Part shown: in pieces, positions 27,798 to 36,136 of the stretch
Numbering within the stretch: position 1 is the first letter of the stretch
Layout of the letters: every line of letters starts with the position of its first letter
From: Catenovulum agarivorans DS-2
Lineage (GTDB): Bacteria; Pseudomonadota; Gammaproteobacteria; Enterobacterales; Alteromonadaceae
Direction of reading: 5' to 3'
NCBI RefSeq assembly: GCF_000568405.1
Contig: NZ_ARZY01000019.1
Span: 1-64,000 of the forward strand
Length of the DNA: 64,000 nucleotides
Position numbers and translations under genes: made by a program
Notes under the pieces: generated by a model
Database searches by the model: none
The model's input: only the letters and a program-made list of their open reading frames with translations
Told to the model about the DNA's origin: nothing

Positions 27798-29369
27798 ATG
27801 CAAAAACTAAAAAGCATTTTCGCGACAACAGCTGTGGTTACAGCTTTGTTGGCGAGTGGATGTTCTTTAACTGACAACCAAACTCAGAAATCAGCTAAAA
27901 AACAATCGAACGAGAGCTTATTACTTGAGGTTGCGGAAAAACCCCCGTTGGGCTGGAATAGTTTTGATGCTTGGGGGAGCCGTATCAATGAAAAAGATTT
28001 TCGCGAAACCGTCGATTTTATGGCTGAACATCTAAAACCGCATGGTTGGGAATACGCTGTTATTGACTATATTTGGTGGAACCCAGCACCAGGTGCGCAC
28101 AATACTAAAGAAAATTATCAGCGTCGCCCAGGCCATCCAAACGTTTTGCTTAACCCAGATGGTTCATTAAAAAATCCAGCCGAAGCACCAATGGATGAGT
28201 ATGGCCGGTTACAACCAGCTGTTGAGCGTTTTCCATCATCTGCTAATGGTCAGGGTTTTAAACCGCTGGCTGACTATGTCCATAGCAAAGGTTTAAAATT
28301 TGGTATTCACATTATGCGTGGTATGCATCGTCATGCATGGTACTTAAATACGCCAGTAATGGGCACAGATAAAACCGCGCGCGACATTGCTAAATTTAAT
28401 GATCATGCGGGTTGGTTAAATAATATGTTTGGTATTGAATACCGTGCAGAAGGTGCGCAAGAATTTTATAACTCAATTTTCAAACAATATGCAGAATGGG
28501 GCGTCGACTATATTAAAGCTGACGACATGATGGGCCAATGCGGTGCTCCGTTCCATAGTTATTATGCTGGCGAAATTGAAATGATGCGAAAAGCCATTGA
28601 TAACTCAGGACGCCCAATGGTGTTGAGTCTATCATGTGGTGAAGCACCAATTGCTCATGCAAACCATTTAGAAAACAATGCCAACATGTGGCGTGTGTCA
28701 GCTGATTTCTGGGACAAATGGAAAGACTTAAAACGTAGTTTCCAATTATTAGACAAATGGTCGCCATTTATTGGTGAAGGTACTTGGCCAGATGCGGATA
28801 TGATCCCGTTTGGTCGTTTATCTCTAGATGATCGACCGCATGGCAAAGAGCGCATGTCGCAATTCACCACTGACGAAAAATATACTCTCATGACCTTATT
28901 TAGTATGGCGCGCTCACCACTAATGATAGGTGCAGAGTTAAATACCACGCCATTTGAAGAAATTAAAACCTTCTTTATGAATGATGAAGTTTTATACGTT
29001 AATCAAAACAGTACGAACAATCGCCAAATCATTCGTTATGACGAAGAAACTGCGAAAAAAGGCGCTAAAACAAATGACTTTTACGCAGCATGGTACGCAG
29101 AAGACCCTGCCAATGGTGATGTATTTATCGCACTATTTAATTTAGGCGACGAAGTTAAGTCTGTAGAAATTAACTTCGACATGGAAGATATGCGTGGAAC
29201 CTACAAAGTTCGTGACTTATGGGCTAAAAAAGACATAGGCACAGCCAAAGTTAAGTTTGCACAAACACTACCGCCTCATGGTGCTGGTTTGTATCGCTTC
29301 ACTAAAGTGCCTGGTTCGTCTGAAGCTTGGGTAATCCCTACTGAAGAAAAAGCGCACGATAACCAATAA
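27798..29369 (+). CDS. GH27-type alpha-galactosidase-like lipoprotein
   Basis: The (beta/alpha)8 domain of glycoside hydrolase family 27 begins at KPPLGWNSFDAWGSRI (residue ~50). The predicted nucleophile is Asp242 in VDYIKADDM, matching the family YxKxD, and the acid/base is Asp303 in WRVSADFWDKW. A lipoprotein signal ends LLASGC (Cys22), so it acts from a membrane surface. A C-terminal beta domain closes the 523 residues. Compared with plant and animal alpha-galactosidases the nucleophile loop lacks the usual Tyr-Asp-Asn-Cys, so a galactosyl-related but modified sugar is possible. It leads an operon with a DUF1593 protein, a beta-helix glycosidase and a Kelch lipoprotein. Confidence 0.88.
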   Translation: MQKLKSIFATTAVVTALLASGCSLTDNQTQKSAKKQSNESLLLEVAEKPPLGWNSFDAWGSRINEKDFRETVDFMAEHLKPHGWEYAVIDYIWWNPAPGAHNTKENYQRRPGHPNVLLNPDGSLKNPAEAPMDEYGRLQPAVERFPSSANGQGFKPLADYVHSKGLKFGIHIMRGMHRHAWYLNTPVMGTDKTARDIAKFNDHAGWLNNMFGIEYRAEGAQEFYNSIFKQYAEWGVDYIKADDMMGQCGAPFHSYYAGEIEMMRKAIDNSGRPMVLSLSCGEAPIAHANHLENNANMWRVSADFWDKWKDLKRSFQLLDKWSPFIGEGTWPDADMIPFGRLSLDDRPHGKERMSQFTTDEKYTLMTLFSMARSPLMIGAELNTTPFEEIKTFFMNDEVLYVNQNSTNNRQIIRYDEETAKKGAKTNDFYAAWYAEDPANGDVFIALFNLGDEVKSVEINFDMEDMRGTYKVRDLWAKKDIGTAKVKFAQTLPPHGAGLYRFTKVPGSSEAWVIPTEEKAHDNQ

Positions 29370-29378
29370 CCAAGAATA

Positions 29379-29404
29379 GTTAGCCACAAAATATTGTGGC
29401 TAAC
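29379..29404 (+). terminator. Perfect 11-bp stem between GH27 and DUF1593 genes
   Basis: GTTAGCCACAA and TTGTGGCTAAC pair perfectly around AATA, 10 bp after the GH27 stop. No U tract follows (TCACTC), so it may act as an mRNA-stabilising or partial-termination element inside the operon rather than a full terminator. Confidence 0.5.
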
Positions 29405-29445
29405 TCACTCTAGCTTGTTGACGTAAATGTTAATTAGGTACCGCC

Positions 29446-30696
29446 ATGAAACACACTTTTGTCTTATTAATTTTCACTTTATTTATCTCTATCACTAACA
29501 CGGCGCTTGCGACAGAAAAACCAAATATTTGGGTGTTAACTGATTTCTCCGATCCAACCGACAGGCGTACAGGTGGGCATCCACAAAATGATCCTGACGA
29601 TCAAGTGTCAATGGCAAGTTTATTACTCATGGCTGACCACTTTAACATTGCGGGTATTTCAATCGGTTCAACCGACAGAATTGGTTTGCGTAATCCTTTG
29701 CCGTTTTTTAACGACATGTTTGTCAAAGCTTATATACACGACATCAACAATATAAACGGCCGACACAGCTACCAAAAAAAGCTGCCTGTTTTTTGGTCTA
29801 GTTTAACTAGCAATGGCAAACCAATTCAATTTGATGCCAAAGATGACTACAAAAATATTCAGCAACTGACCACCATTAAAATGCTTGCTGACTATGCCAG
29901 TGAAAACTCAGTGTATGTGCTAAGTTGGGGCCCTATGACAGAAGCCGCTATCTTAGTTAAACATCTAATTACTACAGACAACCGACGCGCATTACAGAAT
30001 CTACATATTATTTCACATTGGACCATGTCATTTATTGCTCAAGGCACGCCTAATGCACCATATAAAGTGGCGAATTGCACAGACGATCTGGACGCTTGCC
30101 ACTATTTACATCAGCAAGCTGCTGCTCGTCACGATATTAAATTTACTGAATTAGGCTCAATCGGCCAAAGCGGTTTAGTTAATGGATCAATTAAAAACTT
30201 GCTACCAGAGAATTTAGAAAACAGTCAGCTAGCACAAATTTTTAATCGCGCAAAATTCTACTACGGTAAACCTGACCAAAGTGATGCGGCAACCATGTGG
30301 GTTTTAATTGATGAGTTCAATATTGGTTTAAATGACTTTCAACACAATGGAACATTAACTCAAGACAAAGAAAGCTATTACCAAAAACTGTTTTTACAAG
30401 AATCACCAAAGATGATGGACAAATTAATAGCTGCTAGTAAACGCCTAGCGGGTGAACAAATGGACACCAGTAAAATATCATCTGCGTTTACTTATGTTTA
30501 CAAAAAACGTCAACACTACGAACTTTACGCGCCTTACGAGAACATGTACTACATAGTCAAAGATGAAAATGGCCAAATTGTGTTGGAAGGTTCAAGCAAA
30601 CGAGGCAACCAAACACTAGAATTAGCGATAAAAGCAGAAAAGTCTTACAGCGTGACTGTACATTATAAAAATTGGCATAACCATTACTGGTTATAA
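29446..30696 (+). CDS. DUF1593 (nucleoside-hydrolase-like) secreted protein
   Basis: A 416-residue protein with a signal peptide (MKHTFVLLIFTLFISITNTALA). The N-terminal domain resembles the nucleoside-hydrolase fold of DUF1593: NIWVLTDFSDPTDR, then NDPDDQVSMASLLLMADHFN with a D-x-D-D cluster that would bind a divalent ion, then ISIGSTDRIG and VLSWGPMTEAAILV. The C-terminal ~80 residues form a beta domain. DUF1593 proteins are often labelled cellulose-binding, but no binding was shown for most. Nucleoside-hydrolase folds cleave N- or O-glycosidic bonds at ribosyl-like sugars, so a glycosidase role is possible. It lies 76 bp after GH27 and 14 bp before the beta-helix gene. Confidence 0.75.
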   Translation: MKHTFVLLIFTLFISITNTALATEKPNIWVLTDFSDPTDRRTGGHPQNDPDDQVSMASLLLMADHFNIAGISIGSTDRIGLRNPLPFFNDMFVKAYIHDINNINGRHSYQKKLPVFWSSLTSNGKPIQFDAKDDYKNIQQLTTIKMLADYASENSVYVLSWGPMTEAAILVKHLITTDNRRALQNLHIISHWTMSFIAQGTPNAPYKVANCTDDLDACHYLHQQAAARHDIKFTELGSIGQSGLVNGSIKNLLPENLENSQLAQIFNRAKFYYGKPDQSDAATMWVLIDEFNIGLNDFQHNGTLTQDKESYYQKLFLQESPKMMDKLIAASKRLAGEQMDTSKISSAFTYVYKKRQHYELYAPYENMYYIVKDENGQIVLEGSSKRGNQTLELAIKAEKSYSVTVHYKNWHNHYWL

Positions 30697-30710
30697 ACAA
30701 AGGTAAGTAA

Positions 30711-32483
30711 ATGAGCATTCAAACATTGTTGAGCAAATTATTATTCGTAGCGCTATTGCTGACAGGTTGTAAAACCAATATAACCACAAATGCGGATAGC
30801 AGCAACACACAACAACCTTCTGCTCTGCAGGTTGAACATGTAGTTACCTATGCCTATCAAGATTTACCAGATGGGGTGCATTCAAGCAAGTTCAGTATTG
30901 ATGTTGAAGGCCAATCTGTTGTTTTGTTGCAAACAACCCCACCGCCTGCAGAAATGGCAATTAACATTAAACCTGGTAGCCAAGACGGTGCAAAAAGTTA
31001 TCGCCAAACCCAACGCAGCTTTAGTTGGGGACAATTTTCGTTCGACCCAACAAAAGGCCCAGTTAATGTACAAGTCAGTAAACTGGATGAAAATTCAGGT
31101 GATGTCCGGGACATTATCATCCGGCCAAAACAACTTTCAGGTATAGCATACAAAGTAGTAAATAAAGACCTAGCCAACAGAACAGTGCAATTACAAATCT
31201 TGCAATCTAATCGAAAACTTTCGGTTGAATTTGTTGATGATAGATACGCTGTTGAAAAAGACTTACCCTTAGATGCCCTACTCATTTTTGCTGACCAAGC
31301 AGAATATATGGATTATTCCGCACCACCTGCTAAAGAAGCGAGCGATACCTATGTGGTAAAAGCCAATGAGGGGTTCGACCCACAAAAAGCCGAACAAGCA
31401 ACTGCCGTATATTTTGAAGCTGGCACACACAACTTAGGTTTATGGTGGGTACCTACAAAAGTTAAACATGTGTATTTAGCGGGGGGCGCTTATGTTATCG
31501 GCTCAATTAACAGTGATCATGCAGGTAAAAATGGACAAACGGGCTATACCCTGTCTGGCCGCGGTGTTATTTCAGGTGAAAAATTTGCGTGGCGTGCAGA
31601 CACCCGAACTCAAGGACAAACTGTTTGTGTAGATAAAAATGGCTATTCAACTGGTTGCCCGAGCGATGGTGTAAAACCGGTTGATATCGACCAAAATGAC
31701 TTTTTAGTTGAAGGTATCACCCTAGTTAATATTCCATTTTACGCTTTTAGTGTTAGGCCAGAATCGAGCTTTCCACGCTCTGAAGTTAAAGGCACAGTGC
31801 GTAATGTCAAACTAATGGGCATGTGGCGCTACAATAATGACGGTTTCGACTTGCCCGCAAATATTAAATTAAGCGACTGTTTTGTCGCCGCTATGGATGA
31901 TGCATTTAAGGTATACCACAACAATTCAAGCGTAAAAGACTGTGTTGTGTGGCAAATGGACAATGGCGGTATATTTCAATTTGGTTGGTATCCTAAATCT
32001 GTCGATACAGCATTAATTGAAAACATCCATGTTATTCACACTGAATGGACAGGTTTAAATAAAAATAGAGGATTGGCCAATTTAACTGAACGTCCAAGTA
32101 CAGACACGCGCTCTGGCACAATTAAAAACATCCACTTTAAAAACATCTATATGGAAGGACCCGTTTCACGTGTTTTTTATTTGAGAAACGAGTTTTATCC
32201 TAACCAATCTTATGCCAATTGGACCTTTGAAAACATACATGTTGAATCTATCCCGAGTTATCAAGAACTGGTTAACATCAAACAAAAATTTGGTGGCAAT
32301 GGCCAATTGTCACCAGATTTATTGTTTAACGCAGTAGAAAGTTTGAGTAATACTGCATCAATTAAGGATATTATATTTAAAAATGTGTATATTGCAGGTG
32401 AAAAGATGACTCAAGCAAATGCGACAACAACAGGGCGATTTACCCTAACACTTCAAGAAGGTGAAACAGTCACATTTGAATAA
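30711..32483 (+). CDS. Beta-helix glycoside hydrolase, GH49-like, lipoprotein
   Basis: Residues 1-20 are a lipoprotein signal (LLTGC). An N-terminal beta-sandwich-like part (~residues 40-215) precedes a right-handed parallel beta helix. The segment NNDGFDLPANIKLSDCFVAA is followed by MDDAFKVYHN, giving carboxylates Asp377, Asp396 and Asp397. In GH49 enzymes the three catalytic aspartates have the same 19 and 1 residue spacing and the same two-domain order; in GH28 the first gap is 21. GGIFQFGWYPKS and the C-terminal coils (MEGPVSRVFYLRNEFYPNQS) are shared with the partial gene at 63485. It is probably a secreted endo- or exo-glycosidase for the algal substrate. Fold is well supported; exact family and activity are inference. 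Confidence 0.75.
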   Translation: MSIQTLLSKLLFVALLLTGCKTNITTNADSSNTQQPSALQVEHVVTYAYQDLPDGVHSSKFSIDVEGQSVVLLQTTPPPAEMAINIKPGSQDGAKSYRQTQRSFSWGQFSFDPTKGPVNVQVSKLDENSGDVRDIIIRPKQLSGIAYKVVNKDLANRTVQLQILQSNRKLSVEFVDDRYAVEKDLPLDALLIFADQAEYMDYSAPPAKEASDTYVVKANEGFDPQKAEQATAVYFEAGTHNLGLWWVPTKVKHVYLAGGAYVIGSINSDHAGKNGQTGYTLSGRGVISGEKFAWRADTRTQGQTVCVDKNGYSTGCPSDGVKPVDIDQNDFLVEGITLVNIPFYAFSVRPESSFPRSEVKGTVRNVKLMGMWRYNNDGFDLPANIKLSDCFVAAMDDAFKVYHNNSSVKDCVVWQMDNGGIFQFGWYPKSVDTALIENIHVIHTEWTGLNKNRGLANLTERPSTDTRSGTIKNIHFKNIYMEGPVSRVFYLRNEFYPNQSYANWTFENIHVESIPSYQELVNIKQKFGGNGQLSPDLLFNAVESLSNTASIKDIIFKNVYIAGEKMTQANATTTGRFTLTLQEGETVTFE

Positions 32484-32509
32484 AATATACATAAATATAA
32501 GGGGTAAAA

Positions 32510-33538
32510 ATGTATTTAAACAAATGTTTGCTGGGCTGCTTAATTGCAGCCTTAGTGTTTGTCACTGCATGTAGTAACAAGAATTCAGCTGATACTGATA
32601 ACGCGGCCAACATTCAAGCTGCACAAACAGGCTGGCAAATGGTACAAACTAAAAATGCCCCCCACCCTAGACATGAAGCGACCTTTATTGAATTTGATGG
32701 TAAATTTTACGCTTTAGGCGGCAGACGCATCCAAGCTGTTAGTATATTTGATCCAGCCACCAATAGCTGGTCGCAAGGGGCAAAACCGCCGTTAGAAATT
32801 CATCATTTTCAAGCCGCTATTTATAACAACAAAATAGTGATTGCTGGCGCTATGACCGGCCGTTACCCAAAAGAACAAGCGGTCGAAAACATCATATTTT
32901 ATGATCCAAAATTAGATGAATGGCAACAAGGACCTGAGATACCAGCTGATAGACGCCGTGGTGGTGCGGGAGTTGTTATTAAAAACGATACTTTATATTT
33001 GTTGTCCGGCATACAAAATGGCCATTATGATGGCTGGGTGAAATGGGCTGACAGCTATAATTTTAAAACCAAAAAATGGACAATACTGCCAGATGCACCA
33101 CGAGCGCGTGACCACTTTCAAGCCGCCGAAGTAAACAACAAAATTTATCTAGCTGGCGGGCGAAAAACCTCGCAAATAACTAAACAAGTATTCTCGTTAA
33201 CGGTAGCTGAAGTTGATGTGTACGATCTAACAACCAACACCTGGTCAACCCTAGCGCAAAACTTGCCTACCCCACGCGCGGGCAATTCAACTATTAGTTT
33301 AAACGGCCATATTCTTGTATTGGGTGGCGAAACCAATCGACCAAAACCCGCCCACAATGAAGTTGAGGTGTACAACCCAACTAGCCAAACTTGGTACAAC
33401 CTGCCTAATTTAAAAGAAGGTCGCCACGGTACAGGTGTTGTTTACTACAACAATGCGTTATGGACATGCTGTGGCTCAGGCGCTAGAGGCGGCAGCCCTG
33501 AGTTGTTAACAACAGAAAAGCTCGTTATAAAACATTAA
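32510..33538 (+). CDS. Kelch-repeat beta-propeller lipoprotein
   Basis: The lipoprotein signal ends FVTAC. The remaining ~310 residues contain five or six Kelch blades, recognisable by GG pairs followed by a spaced Tyr and Trp: FYALGGRRIQAVSIFDPATN, VIAGAMTGRYP, LYLLSGIQNGHYD, IYLAGGRKTS, ILVLGGETNRPKP and ALWTCCGSGARGG. Kelch propellers bind sugars or proteins; related propellers include galactose oxidase and sialic acid mutarotase, but no copper or active-site pattern is evident. As the last gene of the GH27 operon (26 bp after the beta-helix gene) it may be a sugar epimerase, mutarotase or binding protein. Its 3' end overlaps the convergent oxidoreductase gene by 14 bp. Confidence 0.82.
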   Translation: MYLNKCLLGCLIAALVFVTACSNKNSADTDNAANIQAAQTGWQMVQTKNAPHPRHEATFIEFDGKFYALGGRRIQAVSIFDPATNSWSQGAKPPLEIHHFQAAIYNNKIVIAGAMTGRYPKEQAVENIIFYDPKLDEWQQGPEIPADRRRGGAGVVIKNDTLYLLSGIQNGHYDGWVKWADSYNFKTKKWTILPDAPRARDHFQAAEVNNKIYLAGGRKTSQITKQVFSLTVAEVDVYDLTTNTWSTLAQNLPTPRAGNSTISLNGHILVLGGETNRPKPAHNEVEVYNPTSQTWYNLPNLKEGRHGTGVVYYNNALWTCCGSGARGGSPELLTTEKLVIKH

Positions 33539-34973
33539 CCGCTAACTCTGCTGGGTAACCACGTGCCTTAGCATAAGCTAGGGCTAACTCTGTTACCTGT
33601 TTTTCCTGACAAGCCTGGGTAACTGGGAAGTGATGTTTATCTAGCCCCTCGCCGAGCTGATTTACATCTACCAATCCGCAATTTAATAGATCACGTAAAA
33701 TTGCATCTGCTGCATTCAAAGCAGACGATGCTTTGACAATTTCTGCTCTAGCGTATCGTTTATGGCTAAAAGAAGCAGACATAGCGCGTAAGTCAGGATC
33801 TTCGCCCGGAATTTGTTGCGCGCCAAACATAGGTTTGCCATATACCTGCGCGGAAGAAAACTCTGGGATAAATTGGCTTATATGTTTAATTGCGCCTAAG
33901 GTGCGGGATTCTACCGTTGCCGGTGGCCATTGGTGATATATTTTGTCTAAAAATATTTGCGGCAGTTTAGGTTGTGCACTGCTGTTACTACTCGCAACCA
34001 AACCTTGTTCAAATAAAGTGATCTCTTTGGTCATACCATGCAGTTGAAAATAACCATTGTGGTAAGGCGTTAACTGCGCCATGCCTTGCGGGGTGCCACG
34101 TTCACCATAAAATAATACTTCTGGCCATAGGCCCTGACTCTGTGGCCAATGTGCAACATAGGCGGCTTTAAATTCAACCATGCGCTGCCTGTTAATCTTT
34201 ATTAGGTCGTCTATTTCACCACTTTTAAAGCCGCAGGCATTAACCACATAATCAAAATCTAATTGCTCGGTTGCTTTTGTATGCTGATTTTCAATGGTTA
34301 ATTGCCAACCGTCTGGCGCTACTCTTGGGGCTATGGCATTTACTTTACTGGCTAATTTGATATGGCAGCTGGCTAAATTTTGTTGAGCTAATTCGGCAAT
34401 CGCCGCAATACGAAATGCCGACCAGCCATACTCTTGCACTAACACCAGCGGGAATTTTAATTTAGACATGTCAACATGTTTGGCAAAAGCAATTAGCCAG
34501 TCGCTGCGTTTTGTGATTTTTGTTGGCAACGGGCTATTGGCTAAAGCTTGTAATTGCGATTGTGAGTACAACTCAAAGTATTCATCTGGTTCGCCGAGTA
34601 CTTCGTTGCTTGCATCTTCTTTGACTAATTGGCGATACCTTTCGCGCAGTTTACATAAACGCGGTAATAAATCTAATGGTTCGGTTTTTTCTGTTTTCGG
34701 TAAAGCTACGAGGGTTGCGCGCGCATTAATCGCTAACGGGAATACTTTCGCTGTTTCAATCGCTTGCTGTAGCAAAGTTAAACATTGTTCATCAGATATT
34801 TCCCGGTAAAAATTACCACCGGCATGCAAATGACAAAAAGGCGGGCCATTAACTAAGGTATCCCCCTGCTCAATTACTGTGGTATCTATTCCGAGTTCAG
34901 AAAAACGTAAAGCTATAGTGGCGCCAGCAACACCGCCGCCAATAACTGCAACTTTAGTCGAAGGTTGGTTCAT
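33525..34973 (-). CDS. FAD-dependent oxidoreductase (DAO-like)
   Basis: A 482-residue protein with the N-terminal FAD-binding motif KVAVIGGGVAGATIALRFSEL, then DTTVIEQGD with the ribose-binding Glu. A later strand, DFDYVVNACGFKSG, is typical of the glutathione-reductase-2/DAO fold. The remaining residues match no substrate-specific group that I recognise. It has no signal peptide, so it is cytoplasmic. It converges on the Kelch gene with a short overlap, which makes shared function uncertain. Confidence 0.82.
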   Translation of the reverse strand: MNQPSTKVAVIGGGVAGATIALRFSELGIDTTVIEQGDTLVNGPPFCHLHAGGNFYREISDEQCLTLLQQAIETAKVFPLAINARATLVALPKTEKTEPLDLLPRLCKLRERYRQLVKEDASNEVLGEPDEYFELYSQSQLQALANSPLPTKITKRSDWLIAFAKHVDMSKLKFPLVLVQEYGWSAFRIAAIAELAQQNLASCHIKLASKVNAIAPRVAPDGWQLTIENQHTKATEQLDFDYVVNACGFKSGEIDDLIKINRQRMVEFKAAYVAHWPQSQGLWPEVLFYGERGTPQGMAQLTPYHNGYFQLHGMTKEITLFEQGLVASSNSSAQPKLPQIFLDKIYHQWPPATVESRTLGAIKHISQFIPEFSSAQVYGKPMFGAQQIPGEDPDLRAMSASFSHKRYARAEIVKASSALNAADAILRDLLNCGLVDVNQLGEGLDKHHFPVTQACQEKQVTELALAYAKARGYPAELAVNVL

Positions 34974-35125
34974 TCTCGTGTGCGATCAGGTCTAAATCGG
35001 TTATTGTAATGGATCTCAACCTAGTCACCAACAGTTAAAGCTTATTATCAGACTATATGTCCTGAATAAAAGCTTAAGATTGGCTGACTACCAACCAGTA
35101 AAAATGAGTATATTTTGATTGTTGC

Positions 35126-36037
35126 TCACCATTGTTTTGAGATCGCTTTGGCTGTTTCGCGTATTTGGACGTCGTATTTCGGATCAGAAACAATATCGGT
35201 CACAACCAGTTTTATTTCACTTGAAATAGGCCCAATTTCATACAGCAAATTCAGTGTTTGCAGCATGATTGATTCATCGTTGCTTAATAAATGCTGTTCA
35301 ATTCGCTCTTCTAAAATTTTCGATGGCTCAAATTTAGCCAATAATCGGGTCGATTCTACCGCTAAATCTGTATCATAAGGGGCTGCTGTGGCGGCAATTC
35401 GTAAACGAATTTGTTCGGCTGTTTGTTGATCAAAATTATGTGACGACAAACCGACAAATACTTGTGTTAGCACATTATCATTGTTTTCCATGTAGCTATG
35501 TTCGATAACTCGACGGATATTCTCACCCGCTGTTTGCGGCGATTCGGAATTGGCACTCGCTAGCAGCCTGTATCCGGCAATTCTAAATTCTCCATTGTTG
35601 CTTTTTAGCATTTCAAGCGCAACCTGCTCGCGATATTCATCACTAAATTGAAAAACCACATCAAGCAATAATCGTGTTTCAAAAGCATCGGCTTGTGCAT
35701 ACGCTTTAATAAAATCTATAAGTTGATGAGGGTTTTGTTGCAAGGCGAGTTTTAGCTCGTTACGACTGATATTACGCAGCGGTTTGTATAAAAGCAGCTG
35801 GCTTAAATCAGCTTGATGTGATTGTACTTGTGTTGGTGATTTCGTTGGCTCTTTTGTAGCATCAGACTTTATGACGGGGCTTGGTGTTAGCCTAGAGTTT
35901 TCAATGGTCTGATTATGGTTTGCAACTGTTTGATTGTTGGTGTTTGAGTTTAATACACATCCTTGCAGTAAATAGCCTATCCCTGCTGCCATAAGGCCGA
36001 TGAACGACCATACAAATATATAGGTTATTTTTTGCAT
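35126..36037 (-). CDS. Predicted lipoprotein or membrane-anchored protein with HEAT-like helical repeats
   Basis: I do not recognise a named family. Residues 6-26 form a hydrophobic segment that ends YLLQGC, so lipid attachment at Cys27 or a simple anchor is possible. A 60-residue polar linker rich in Asn, Thr, Ser and Pro follows. From residue ~85 the protein is all helical, with repeated 30-40-residue units (VALEMLKSNNGEFRIAGYRL; LAVESTRLLAKFEPSKILEE; ESIMLQTLNLLYEIGPISSE) of HEAT/ARM character. Such scaffolds bind proteins. It follows the secreted beta-helix gene at 36137, separated by a hairpin. Confidence 0.6.
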   Translation of the reverse strand: MQKITYIFVWSFIGLMAAGIGYLLQGCVLNSNTNNQTVANHNQTIENSRLTPSPVIKSDATKEPTKSPTQVQSHQADLSQLLLYKPLRNISRNELKLALQQNPHQLIDFIKAYAQADAFETRLLLDVVFQFSDEYREQVALEMLKSNNGEFRIAGYRLLASANSESPQTAGENIRRVIEHSYMENNDNVLTQVFVGLSSHNFDQQTAEQIRLRIAATAAPYDTDLAVESTRLLAKFEPSKILEERIEQHLLSNDESIMLQTLNLLYEIGPISSEIKLVVTDIVSDPKYDVQIRETAKAISKQW

Positions 36038-36085
36038 AAAGGTAATGTTCAGTCTGTTGCGTGATTAAGTCATTTGTGGGTAAAA

Positions 36086-36117
36086 ACTGGCGGCAGTAAA
36101 ACAAGCCTGCCACCAGT
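36086..36117 (-). terminator. Hairpin after the secreted beta-helix gene
   Basis: ACTGGCGGCAG and CTGCCACCAGT form an 11-bp stem with one wobble around a 10-base loop, 20 bp past the stop of the beta-helix gene. The next minus-strand bases (TTTTTACCC) supply a short U run. Confidence 0.6.
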
Positions 36118-36136
36118 CACAGCTCTGGTTCAGCAA

